8,301 nt of DNA from positions 1-8,301 of the forward strand of contig JBBPZZ010000024.1 of assembly GCA_038198445.1 (NCBI GenBank), in the 5' to 3' direction. A model generated the notes under the pieces. The model saw only the letters and a program-made list of their open reading frames with translations. It searched no databases and had not been told where the DNA came from. The translations under genes and the position numbers were made by a program. Source of the stretch: JACDDK01 sp038198445 (lineage in GTDB: Bacteria; Actinomycetota; Rubrobacteria; Rubrobacterales; Rubrobacteraceae). Shown piece by piece: positions 1 to 6,195 of this stretch (position 1 is its first letter; each line of letters opens with the position of its first letter).

Positions 1-1941
1 CTTGAGCCCCATCTTCCGCAATGTCTCGACGGCTTCTCTGGATTCCTCCCTGACAGTATCCGCCACCGCTATCAGCCCCGCCGGCTTCCCATCCACCGCC
101 ACGAAGATGGGTGTCTTGCCGTCTTGCGAAAACTCCTCCGCCCTCGGAAGAAGCCCATCCTCGGAGACGCCGGACTCGTCCAGCAGCTTGCGGCTGCCGA
201 CCAGCACGGACCTGCCGTCCACCGTCGCCCGCACGCCCCGGCCGGTGGGCGCGTCGAAGTCCTCGGACTCGGCCAACTCGATGCCTCTCTCCTTCGCCCC
301 CCGGACGATTGCTTCGCCTAGAGGATGCTCGCTGCCGCGCTCCACGGATGCGGCGAGCCTCAATAGCGCATCTTCGGAGAGTCCGTTCGTGGCTATCACA
401 TCGGTGAGCCGGGGCTCGCCACGGGTGAGGGTCCCGGTCTTGTCCAGGACGACGGTCGTGAGCCGGTGCGCCTGCTCCAGCGCCTCGCCGCCCTTTACGA
501 GGACGCCGCGCTCCGCGCCCCTGCCGGTGCCGACCATTATGGAGGTCGGCGTGGCGAGGCCCATGGCGCACGGACACGCGATGATGAGCACCGCGACGAA
601 GTTGAGTAGCGCCAGGGTGAAGGCTGGATCCGGCCCGAACGCCCACCAGACGAGGAAAGTTACAGTCGCCAGCGCCATCACTATCGGGACGAAGACGCCA
701 CTGATCTTATCCGCCAGGCGTTGTATCGGGGCCTTCGATCCCTGCGCCTCTTCGACCATCCGCATGATCTGGGCGAGCGCCGTGTCCTTACCGACTTTCG
801 TCGCCTCGAACCGGAACGTCCCGGTCTTGTTCATGGTCGCCCCGATGACCTCGTCACCCTCGCGCTTGGTAACGGGGATGGACTCACCCGTGACCATGGC
901 CTCATCCACCGCCGACTCGCCCGAGATGACGCGCCCATCCACCGGGACTTTCTCTCCAGGCCGCACGATCACGACATTACCAACTTCCACGTCCTCTACC
1001 GGGATGTCCACCTCCTCGCCGTTTTTGACGACGCGCGCGGTCCTGGCCTGGAACCCGGCGAGCTTCTTGATCGCCTCGTTGGTGCGGCCCTTCGCCCGCG
1101 CTTCTAGCAAACGCCCGAGCAGGATGAGCGTGACGATGAGAGAGGATGTGTCGAAGTAAACGTCGGCCCGTCCGGCGAACAGACCCGGCGCGAGCGTCGC
1201 TACCGCGCTATACAGGTAGGCGGCGCTTGTCCCGACCGCGACGAGCGTGTTCATGTTGGCCTGGCCGTGCCTGAGCGCGCCCCACGCGCCCTCGTAGAAC
1301 CGCCAGCCCGCCCAGAACTGTACCGGTGTCGCGAGCGCGAGAAGCGCGAAGTTCAACCACCGCATCGGCACCGGCGGCCCGAAGCCGAGCATGTGCGGCA
1401 GGCTGCCGATCAGGACGAGCGCCGTAAGCGCCGCCGCGACGAGCAAACGGTTTTTTAGCTTCGTGTACTCTCTCTCGTGAGCATCCTCGGCGGAGGTTTC
1501 TCCCTCTTCGCGGACCACGCCGTAGCCGGCGCCTTCGACGGCCTTCTCGAAGTCCCGCGTCTCCGGGCCGCCCGCGAGGTACTCCACGCTGGCCTTCTCG
1601 GATGCGAGGTTTACGCTCACCTCCACCACGCCGGGTACTTTACCGAGCGCTTTCTCGACGCGTCCCACGCAACTCGCGCAGGACATGCCTGTTACCCCGA
1701 AGCTGGTTTCGCGCACTTCGGCCCCGTAACCGGCGCTCTCGATAGCGGAGACTAGAGCCTTGGGCCGCACGGCGTCCGGGTCGTACTCTACGCTGGCCTT
1801 CTCGGTGGCATAGTTTACGTTCGCCCCGGATACGCCATCCGTCTTCGAAAGAGCCTTCTCCACCCGGTTCGCGCAGGCCGCGCAGGACATACCCGTAACC
1901 GGAATCGAGATCTCCGCCCACCGCTCTTTGGTCTCAGCCAT
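1..1941 (-). CDS. copA: Copper-exporting P1B-type ATPase, C-terminus beyond window
   Basis: This pump uses ATP to export Cu(I) across the cytoplasmic membrane. Reading the minus strand from ATG 1941 gives 647 codons open to the left edge. Visible motifs are: two N-terminal HMA copper-binding domains with CAAC at residues 20-23 and CASC at 88-91; hydrophobic helices from about residue 165; the actuator loop TGES at 351-354; the membrane metal site CPC at 456-458, typical of Cu(I)/Ag(I) pumps; the phosphorylation site DKTGT with Asp500; and the His-Pro pair at 539-540 in the nucleotide domain. Roughly 150-200 residues, including the GDGxND hinge and the last helices, should lie outside. The start is set by GGGAG six to seven bases upstream. 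A promoter with a G-tract lies at 1986-2010. The copper family is clear from the CPC and HMA motifs; silver transport cannot be excluded. Confidence 0.96.
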   Translation of the reverse strand, partial: MAETKERWAEISIPVTGMSCAACANRVEKALSKTDGVSGANVNYATEKASVEYDPDAVRPKALVSAIESAGYGAEVRETSFGVTGMSCASCVGRVEKALGKVPGVVEVSVNLASEKASVEYLAGGPETRDFEKAVEGAGYGVVREEGETSAEDAHEREYTKLKNRLLVAAALTALVLIGSLPHMLGFGPPVPMRWLNFALLALATPVQFWAGWRFYEGAWGALRHGQANMNTLVAVGTSAAYLYSAVATLAPGLFAGRADVYFDTSSLIVTLILLGRLLEARAKGRTNEAIKKLAGFQARTARVVKNGEEVDIPVEDVEVGNVVIVRPGEKVPVDGRVISGESAVDEAMVTGESIPVTKREGDEVIGATMNKTGTFRFEATKVGKDTALAQIMRMVEEAQGSKAPIQRLADKISGVFVPIVMALATVTFLVWWAFGPDPAFTLALLNFVAVLIIACPCAMGLATPTSIMVGTGRGAERGVLVKGGEALEQAHRLTTVVLDKTGTLTRGEPRLTDVIATNGLSEDALLRLAASVERGSEHPLGEAIVRGAKERGIELAESEDFDAPTGRGVRATVDGRSVLVGSRKLLDESGVSEDGLLPRAEEFSQDGKTPIFVAVDGKPAGLIAVADTVREESREAVETLRKMGLK

Positions 1942-1985
1942 CGTCAACTCCCGGCTATCGTAAAGTTTCAGCTTCTAGAGACTCT

Positions 1986-2010
1986 ATTATACCCCCCTAC
2001 CCTATGTCAA
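1986..2010 (-). promoter_or_regulatory. copA promoter with CsoR-like G-tract operator
   Basis: On the minus strand a perfect -35 TTGACA (2010-2005) is followed by a perfect -10 TATAAT (1991-1986). The spacer is only 13 nt and contains GGG-TA-GGGGGG. The start of transcription would be near 1979, about 38 nt before the copA ATG. CsoR/RcnR/FrmR-family repressors are known to bind short AT-flanked G/C tracts over the promoters of metal-efflux genes. The A/T-rich ends flanking the G-tract here fit that style, and copA is the expected target. No csoR gene is in the window, so the repressor assignment is inference. Confidence 0.55.
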
Positions 2011-2038
2011 GTAGAGCGTGGTATGGGGGCGATTGAGG

Positions 2039-2254
2039 TTATTTATTAGGGGTGTCTTTGAGGATGTCGAAAATTTCGTCGATGAGGGCCGCTCGTTTGT
2101 CGGGGGGGAGGTCGCGGGGATGGATGGTCTGTTTATCTGACTGGAGGTTGCGTAGTGACGCTTCCTCGGCGAGGTATTGGTCGATCAGGCGGACGATGGC
2201 GTCGACTTTCTCACGCGGTAGGCCGTCTCCGCCACGGGTCAGTCTGCTCCACAT
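2039..2254 (-). CDS. Hypothetical small acidic helical protein (71 aa)
   Basis: I do not recognise this protein. It has 71 residues, is rich in charged residues, and has no signal peptide, membrane segment, Cys motif or metal-binding His cluster. Two predicted helices surround a central polar, Pro-containing stretch: about residues 14-35 (REKVDAIVRLIDQYLAEEA) and 52-66 (DKRAALIDEIFDIL). The frame can also begin at GTG 2263, but ATG 2254 is preferred because GGAGAGGTG lies six bases upstream, the same arrangement as in the hydrolase gene at 4039. It lies between the phosphoesterase and copA on the same strand and has its own TATAAT box upstream. It could be a small regulator or a partner of a neighbouring gene; nothing in the sequence decides. 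Confidence 0.6.
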   Translation of the reverse strand: MWSRLTRGGDGLPREKVDAIVRLIDQYLAEEASLRNLQSDKQTIHPRDLPPDKRAALIDEIFDILKDTPNK

Positions 2255-2293
2255 GCTATGCACCTCTCCTTCCGGGCGAGTACATCGCGCCAG

Positions 2294-2322
2294 ATTATAC
2301 CCGCTGAAATAAGCGGTGGAGC
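2294..2322 (-). promoter_or_regulatory. Putative promoter of the 71-aa gene
   Basis: A perfect TATAAT reads on the minus strand at 2299-2294, about 40 bases upstream of ATG 2254. No good -35 hexamer is seen at 16-18 nt spacing (GCTCCA at 17). The spacer holds a small inverted repeat, CCGCT-6-AGCGG at 2301-2316, placed where a repressor could sit. It could also be a weak hairpin at the end of the phosphoesterase transcript, but no T-run follows it. Confidence 0.35.
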
Positions 2323-2326
2323 GTTG

Positions 2327-3193
2327 TCAGGCGGGGTGGGAGGTGGCCCGGCGGTCGAACGATTTATCTTCGGCGGGCATGAAGCCTTCGGGGTTCCGCC
2401 ACGAGTAGGGCGTTATGCGGAGGCTGTTCTCATCTACATCCACGAGGTTGAAGCTGGAGGTGCGGCCTGGGCGGACGCGGTTCGAGATGGTGCCGGCGGT
2501 AGAGATGACGATACCCCGGACGCCCCGCTCGACGGTGTGGACGGCCTCCTGGTGGTCGTGGCCGCAGAGGATAAGCTCCGCGCCGAGGTCGGCGAAGGCC
2601 TGAAGGGCCTGCTCAGTGTTGGAGAGACCGTGGCGGCCGGAGGCGGCGCCCTCGACGGGGTTGTGATGGATCATGACTATGCGGGCGGCGACCGGGTCGG
2701 CGTTCTCGAATGCTTCACGCACGATCTCGACGTCTCGCTTCCTGACGTGACCGATCACACCGAGGTCCTTGAACCGGTTGGTGATAGACCCCCGGATTAT
2801 CCCGTGGGCGGTATTCAGCCCCGCTATTACCGCGCCCGGAACCTCTAAGGACGGGCTCAACTTCTCCGAGATATGCCTGGTGTATCGGGAGTACTTGAAG
2901 TCGTGAGCCGGTTTACGGAGAAGCCCGGCGAAGCCGAGGTTGCGGGCCACGGCCCCGAGCCAGCGGATGTCGTGGTTGCCAGGGATCACCACGTATGGCG
3001 CTATCTCGCCGATGGAGTCCAGGTACTCACGCGCCATCCTGAACTCTCTATTCGAACAACGCTGCGTCAGGTCTCCCGAGACCGCAAGCCCATCCGGGTC
3101 TAGTTCACGGATAAGCTCTCTCAAACCATTCAGGCGTTCGGCGACGGCGGGACGGCCGAAATGAAGGTCCGAAACGTGTACTAAACGGGTCAC
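2327..3193 (-). CDS. Calcineurin-like metallophosphoesterase
   Basis: A predicted cytosolic, two-metal phosphohydrolase of the calcineurin-like family, of the type that includes 3',5'-cyclic nucleotide phosphodiesterases (CpdA-like) and DNA-repair nucleases. All family motifs are present in order: DLH with Asp9 and His11, GD with Asp41, GNHD at 72-75, a histidine pair at 176-177 followed by NP, and GHDH at 211-214. At 288 residues it has the usual length for single-domain members. The start is GTG 3193, because the first motif must lie close to the N-terminus; the Shine-Dalgarno is weak (AGGAT, about 10 nt upstream). It follows the alpha/beta hydrolase after 48 bases on the same strand and may be co-transcribed. 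The substrate is not predictable; a cAMP phosphodiesterase role is possible but not shown. Confidence 0.9.
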   Translation of the reverse strand: MTRLVHVSDLHFGRPAVAERLNGLRELIRELDPDGLAVSGDLTQRCSNREFRMAREYLDSIGEIAPYVVIPGNHDIRWLGAVARNLGFAGLLRKPAHDFKYSRYTRHISEKLSPSLEVPGAVIAGLNTAHGIIRGSITNRFKDLGVIGHVRKRDVEIVREAFENADPVAARIVMIHHNPVEGAASGRHGLSNTEQALQAFADLGAELILCGHDHQEAVHTVERGVRGIVISTAGTISNRVRPGRTSSFNLVDVDENSLRITPYSWRNPEGFMPAEDKSFDRRATSHPA

Positions 3194-3241
3194 GAGCCCA
3201 AATCCTACCCCAGAGTCGCTATTCGGGAAACCCGTTTTCCG

Positions 3242-4039
3242 TTAAATCCGTGTAAGGAATTCTTTCAGTGCGGAGTTGAACTCCTCCGGCGCTTCGAGGT
3301 TCGAGAGGTGGCCCGCGCCTTCGAGGATGACGTGAGAAGAGTCCGGGATCTTATCCGCCATCGCGGCCATTACCTCAGGAGAGGAGAGCTCGTCCTCCGC
3401 GCCGCCGATAACTAGGGTCGGGACCTTTATGTCCGGCAGAAGCGGGGTCGAGTCCGGGCGGTCGCGCATGGTACCGAGAGCAGCGACGACGCCATCGGGG
3501 GTGCCTTCGAGGATCATGGACCGGACCATATCCACGACTTCTTCGTCGTTTTCGAGGGTCTCGCGGGCGAGGAGACGTTGCATCTGCATTTCGATCAGCA
3601 CCTCCACGCCTTCTTCGGCGACCCGGCGGGCCATCTCATTGCGGCTCTCCCGGATCTCCTCGGAATCGGGCTCGGAGCGGGTGTTGGCGAGGATGAGGGC
3701 GGAGATTTTTTCGGGGAACTGTCTGAGGCACTCGAAGGCCACGTAGCCGCCCATTGAGATGCCGCCGAGTACCACGCGTTCGAAACCCAGACGGTCCAGA
3801 AGTCCCCATACTCCCTCGGCGTAGTAGCGGACGTCTGGCTGGGCAGGTGTCTTGGGCGAGCGGCCGAAACCCGGATAATCCGGTGCGATCACCCGCCGGC
3901 TCCCGGACATAACCTCGACCTGCGGACCCCACATCCTGCCGTTCAGCGGAAAGGCGTGTAACAAGACGATCGGGTCTTCCGGCCCCTCACCGTAGTCTCT
4001 GTAGGCTACCGGCCCGCCCGACGTGCTGTAATCCGCCAT
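3242..4039 (-). CDS. Alpha/beta-fold hydrolase
   Basis: A single-domain soluble alpha/beta hydrolase of 265 residues. The oxyanion-hole strand LLHAFPLNG is at about 26-34, a GFGRS loop at 57-61, and the nucleophile elbow G-I-S-M-G-G has Ser95 as catalytic serine. Asp216 (in GGAEDE) and His244 (in GAGHLSNLEAPEEF) complete the triad. The layout resembles 3-oxoadipate enol-lactonases and related esterases of the PcaD/MhpC type, but no pathway partners are nearby, so the substrate is open. The frame also offers GTG 4048, but that codon lies inside the Shine-Dalgarno-like GGAGAGGTG, which sits six bases before ATG 4039, so ATG is chosen. The gene diverges from the GNAT fragment at 4257 and is followed on its own strand by the phosphoesterase. 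Confidence 0.9.
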   Translation of the reverse strand: MADYSTSGGPVAYRDYGEGPEDPIVLLHAFPLNGRMWGPQVEVMSGSRRVIAPDYPGFGRSPKTPAQPDVRYYAEGVWGLLDRLGFERVVLGGISMGGYVAFECLRQFPEKISALILANTRSEPDSEEIRESRNEMARRVAEEGVEVLIEMQMQRLLARETLENDEEVVDMVRSMILEGTPDGVVAALGTMRDRPDSTPLLPDIKVPTLVIGGAEDELSSPEVMAAMADKIPDSSHVILEGAGHLSNLEAPEEFNSALKEFLTRI

Positions 4040-4256
4040 CTTCCGCACCTCTCCACTTTAGTTGCATTGTCCCTATCCGCTGGCTGCATACACTAGCATC
4101 TCTCATGCAATAGAGCGGGACTGGCGATGGCCTGTACATTACACTCTCCCCGAAAGAAGGGTTGGCGTCATCGGGATAAGCTGGGATGGATCTCGTGTAG
4201 ACGCCATCCGTCGTTGTCATGTCGTTGTAGCGGATGTGGAGCCACAGGGGACACGT
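4040..4256. other. Intergenic region between hydrolase and GNAT fragment
   Basis: The 217 bases before the divergent hydrolase and truncated GNAT genes hold no convincing coding frame. Near the hydrolase lies its Shine-Dalgarno (4046-4054). No clear -10/-35 pair was found on either strand. The word GACGCCATCC (4200-4209) can pair with either GGCGTC (4164-4169) or GGATGG (4184-4189), two mutually exclusive short stems, which may be chance in GC-rich DNA. Confidence 0.3.
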
Positions 4257-4460
4257 TTGGTAAAGATAAGGTCCATGAACGTGAACGACATCGAGGCGGC
4301 GGCGCGCCTCGGCGTGGAGGTTGGATGGTCGGGACTCGAGCGTCGCTTCAGATTTTTCGTTCGCCACCCTTTCTGCGAGGCCCTGGTTGCGGAGTCCGGC
4401 GGGGAGGTGGCGGGCGTCGGTTTCGGCACACGGAACGGCGAAGTTCTGGTTGACCGATGA
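4257..4460 (+). pseudogene. Truncated GNAT-family N-acetyltransferase (N-terminal part)
   Basis: The first 67 codons resemble the start of a GNAT acetyltransferase. They give a first beta strand VKIRSM, a helix NDIEAAARLGVEVGW, and the beta2-beta3 hairpin (EALVAES.GGEVAGVGFGTRNG). The acetyl-CoA binding motif (R/Q-x-x-G-x-G/A), which should follow within about 20 residues, is absent because the frame ends at TGA 4458. Family members are usually about 150 residues long. TTG 4257 is chosen because AGGGG lies six bases upstream and the first beta strand begins there; ATG 4275 is the alternative. The following DNA does not encode a GNAT C-terminus in any frame I can see. This suggests a deletion or rearrangement rather than a simple frameshift. 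Confidence 0.6.
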
Positions 4461-4482
4461 GAACGAGGAAGGGCGGAAGCAT

Positions 4483-4596
4483 ATGCGGGAGATCTGGTTC
4501 AGAGAGAAGCGCCGGCTGCCCAGGATGGTCCGGGGTGAGCGGCTATTCTGGCGGTCGGAGTCGGTGTGGGGGCTGTTCAGCCTGGCGAAAGGATGA
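4483..4596 (+). pseudogene. Unidentified 37-codon coding fragment
   Basis: A short plus-strand frame, different from the truncated GNAT frame, encodes a very basic, Trp- and Arg-rich peptide (MREIWFREKRRLP...LFWRSESVWGLFSLAKG) ending at TGA 4594. The frame is open further upstream, but that part is only a shadow of the GNAT fragment. It reads like the C-terminal tail of a larger protein, though I cannot name the family. Its stop lies close to the start of the intact acetyltransferase (TGA 4594 against GTG 4602), a spacing typical of co-translated genes, which suggests that a full gene once preceded it. It could also be a chance frame. Confidence 0.3.
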
Positions 4597-4601
4597 TAGT
4601 C

Positions 4602-5213
4602 GTGTGGAAGAACCTGGCGGAGACACTTGGAGGAAAGGTCGTAATGCTAGAGCCGCTGGCGATGCGCCACGAGCAAGGTCTGTTCGAGGCGGCGCGAAAC
4701 CCGGAGATTTGGCGCTGGATGCCGTCCAACGCAGCCGAGAGCCGGGAGAACTTCCACCGGTGGTTCGAAGACGCCCTGGCCGCCTCGGAAGCCGGTACCG
4801 AGGCCGCCTTCGCCACCCTTGACGCGCACACCGGCGCGCCGGTGGGTAGCACACGCTATCTGGCGCTGCGTCCCGAGCACCGGGGTTTGGAGATTGGGTG
4901 GACCTGGCTCACACCCTCGCACTGGAAGTCCGGCGCGAACATCGAAGCCAAGCTGCTCATGCTGGAGCACGCCTTCGAGAACCTGGACTGTATGCGGGTC
5001 GAGTTCAAGACCGACGCCCGCAACGAACGCTCCCGCGGCGCTCTCGCCGCGCTGCCCGCGAAGTTCGAGGGGATCTTCCGCAAGCACATGCTCGTGCGGG
5101 ACGGCCAACTCCGCGACTCCGCCTACTACAGCATCATCGACGACGAGTGGCCGGAGGTCCGTGACAACTTGCGGGAGAGGCTCGAAACGTTCCACGGAAA
5201 GGAAGTTCGATGA
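4602..5213 (+). CDS. GNAT-family acetyltransferase (RimJ/RimL-like)
   Basis: A predicted cytosolic acetyltransferase that moves acetyl from acetyl-CoA to an amine of a protein or small molecule. The sequence follows the RimJ/RimL-type pattern: an N-terminal strand ending VVMLEPL with helix RHEQGLFEAARNPEIWRWMP, a central ATLDAHTGAPVGSTRYL hairpin, then LEIGWTWLTPSHWKSGANIEAKLLMLEHAF for the acetyl-CoA pyrophosphate loop and helix, and the NERSRGAL helix. It has about 203 residues, a normal length. GTG 4602 is preferred because AAAGGA lies eight bases upstream; ATG 4593 would sit directly on that Shine-Dalgarno. Its TGA overlaps the ATG of the cupin gene as ATGA, so the two are translationally coupled. 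The substrate is unknown. Confidence 0.88.
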   Translation: MWKNLAETLGGKVVMLEPLAMRHEQGLFEAARNPEIWRWMPSNAAESRENFHRWFEDALAASEAGTEAAFATLDAHTGAPVGSTRYLALRPEHRGLEIGWTWLTPSHWKSGANIEAKLLMLEHAFENLDCMRVEFKTDARNERSRGALAALPAKFEGIFRKHMLVRDGQLRDSAYYSIIDDEWPEVRDNLRERLETFHGKEVR

Positions 5214-5569
5214 GCAGCGAGTCGAGGACTGCCGCCGAACGGCGCAGGGTTACGGTGGCGGAGGCGATGGGGCTGCTACCGGGAGCGGGCGGAGAGCGGT
5301 TCGTAAAAGTGTTGGAGCATGGCACTGTGGAGGTCGAGATCTACGCTCCGCGCGGCACGGACCCTCAGAAGCCGCACACCCGCGACGAGCTATACGTGGT
5401 CGTCGCCGGAACCGGAGAGTTCGTGAATGGGGCAGAGCGCCATCCCTTCGGTCCCGGCGACGTGTTGTTCGTGCCGGCGGGCGTCGAGCACCGCTTCGAG
5501 GACTTCACGGACAATCTTATTGTGTGGGTGATCTTCTACGGTCCCGAAGGTGGCGAGGCCGGCGCGTGA
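5210..5569 (+). CDS. Small single-domain cupin protein
   Basis: A 119-residue cupin beta-barrel. Cupin motif 1 is at about 50-69 (GTDPQKPHTRDELYVVVAGTG) with likely metal ligands His56 and Glu60. Motif 2 is at about 81-102 (GPGDVLFVPAGVEHRFEDF) with His94. The usual second histidine of motif 1 is Arg58, so metal binding may use three ligands or may be altered. Small cupins of this type act as isomerases, dioxygenases or ligand-binding proteins; the role here is open. The start ATG overlaps the stop of the acetyltransferase by four bases, and the stop is in turn overlapped by a GTG of a truncated third frame, so this was the middle gene of a coupled operon. Confidence 0.88.
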   Translation: MSSESRTAAERRRVTVAEAMGLLPGAGGERFVKVLEHGTVEVEIYAPRGTDPQKPHTRDELYVVVAGTGEFVNGAERHPFGPGDVLFVPAGVEHRFEDFTDNLIVWVIFYGPEGGEAGA

Positions 5570-5613
5570 AGATAATGAAGAAGCTCGAACCGGATGGGCA
5601 GAATATCATCTAG
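5566..5613 (+). pseudogene. Truncated start of a third operon gene
   Basis: GTG 5566 overlaps the cupin stop as GTGA and has GAGG about seven bases upstream. The frame also has ATG at 5575. It reads VKIMKKLEPDGQNII and meets TAG at 5611, exactly where the GC-rich DNA turns AT-rich. This looks like the first codons of a gene that was cut off by insertion of the AT-rich island. Fifteen codons are too few to name a family, and a chance frame is possible. Confidence 0.3.
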
Positions 5614-5721
5614 CATATCTGCCTTATCTATTTTTATAGCAGATAGTAAGTGATGGCGCGATAAAGATACACTATGCTTTGGTGCAGGTTTTGAAATAGC
5701 ATACTTGGCAGGCTGTTAGAA
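5608..5721 (+). other. AT-rich attC-like folded region left of island gene
   Basis: This non-coding stretch begins with ATCTAGC (6 of 7 matches to the integron core RYYYAAC) and ends with GTTAGAA (6 of 7 to GTTRRRY), 114 bases apart, within the known attC size range. The ends can pair (TCTAGCA with TGTTAGA, one G-T), followed inward by TGCC with GGCA, the two-step stem expected of an attC. Smaller inner hairpins (CTAT-4-ATAG near 5628-5639) fill the middle. No integrase is visible, so the assignment is tentative; it may simply be AT-rich flanking DNA. Confidence 0.25.
5709..5721 (+). repeat. Left copy of 13-bp perfect inverted repeat
   Basis: CAGGCTGTTAGAA at 5709-5721 is the exact reverse complement of 6190-6202. 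It ends three bases before the ATG of the island gene. No direct target duplication is seen outside the pair (left flank ACTTGG, right flank TTTCAC). Confidence 0.85.
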
Positions 5722-5724
5722 TAA

Positions 5725-6195
5725 ATGAACATTTTGATTGCCGTAGGCGGAAACATAACCGCTGCACTTATTGCAGCCATTGGCATTGTAAGCGCAGCTG
5801 TGGTCGCGAAGCAGGGCGTTGAGAACTACCGTAAGCAGAGGGAAATTGACCGTAGGGAAGAAGTAGCCAAGCGTCAAAGAACTGAGTATGAAAGGTACTT
5901 CCAACTTTTTTGGACGCTACAAGCCCTGAAGGTCGGTTCAGACGAGCATGCGATTATCCATTCTGAATACAACAGCGCACGCGACAATTTGTCCTTTTAT
6001 GCTTCTGATGAAGGGCTTTGTAAGGTCAACACGTTTCATAAATACATAGTAGAGCATCCTATGTCAGAGGATAAAGATCTAGATACAGTCAAAGCTTTGT
6101 ACGCTGCTATGATTATCGCTCTTAGGACAGATTGCATAGGGGAAACAAATCTCACTATAGAGGAGCTTAAATCTCAGCTCACAATCTCTTTCTAA
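5725..6195 (+). CDS. Small membrane-anchored protein of AT-rich island
   Basis: A 156-residue protein with no family I can name with certainty. Residues 3-28 form one hydrophobic, Gly/Ala-rich membrane helix with almost no leader before it. Residues 30-58 are highly charged (VENYRKQREIDRREEVAKRQRTEYERY) and probably a cytosolic coiled-coil-like helix. The rest is soluble, with a segment NLSFYASDEGLCKVNTFHKYI that resembles a motif seen in other short accessory-region proteins with one N-terminal helix (from memory, not searched). No Shine-Dalgarno precedes ATG 5725. Codons are AT-rich, unlike all neighbours, so recent transfer is likely. The gene fills the space between the two 13-bp inverted repeats: the ATG follows the left copy by three bases and the TAA lies within the right copy. 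Confidence 0.8.
   Translation: MNILIAVGGNITAALIAAIGIVSAAVVAKQGVENYRKQREIDRREEVAKRQRTEYERYFQLFWTLQALKVGSDEHAIIHSEYNSARDNLSFYASDEGLCKVNTFHKYIVEHPMSEDKDLDTVKALYAAMIIALRTDCIGETNLTIEELKSQLTISF

Noticed and set aside
2..1159. Long Ser/Thr/Pro-rich open frame on the plus strand opposite copA
   Set aside because: It is the antisense shadow of copA; the minus strand shows every P-type ATPase motif in the expected order.
3224..3241. CGGG-AAA-CCCG hairpin between the hydrolase and phosphoesterase genes
   Set aside because: Only four base pairs and no T-run on the minus strand; not a convincing terminator, and the genes are probably co-transcribed.
4164..4209. Possible riboswitch before the truncated GNAT gene
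   Set aside because: The two alternative six-base stems share only two bases and no conserved riboswitch core is visible; chance pairing in GC-rich DNA is likely.
4647..5613. Long frames on both strands over the GNAT and cupin genes
   Set aside because: They overlap two genes with clear domains and give Arg/Ser/Pro-rich products without family motifs.
5700..5722. Promoter for the island gene (CATACT or TAGAAT as -10)
   Set aside because: The -35 partners are spaced wrongly (20 nt for TTGAAA to TAGAAT) and TAGAAT lies only two bases before the ATG.
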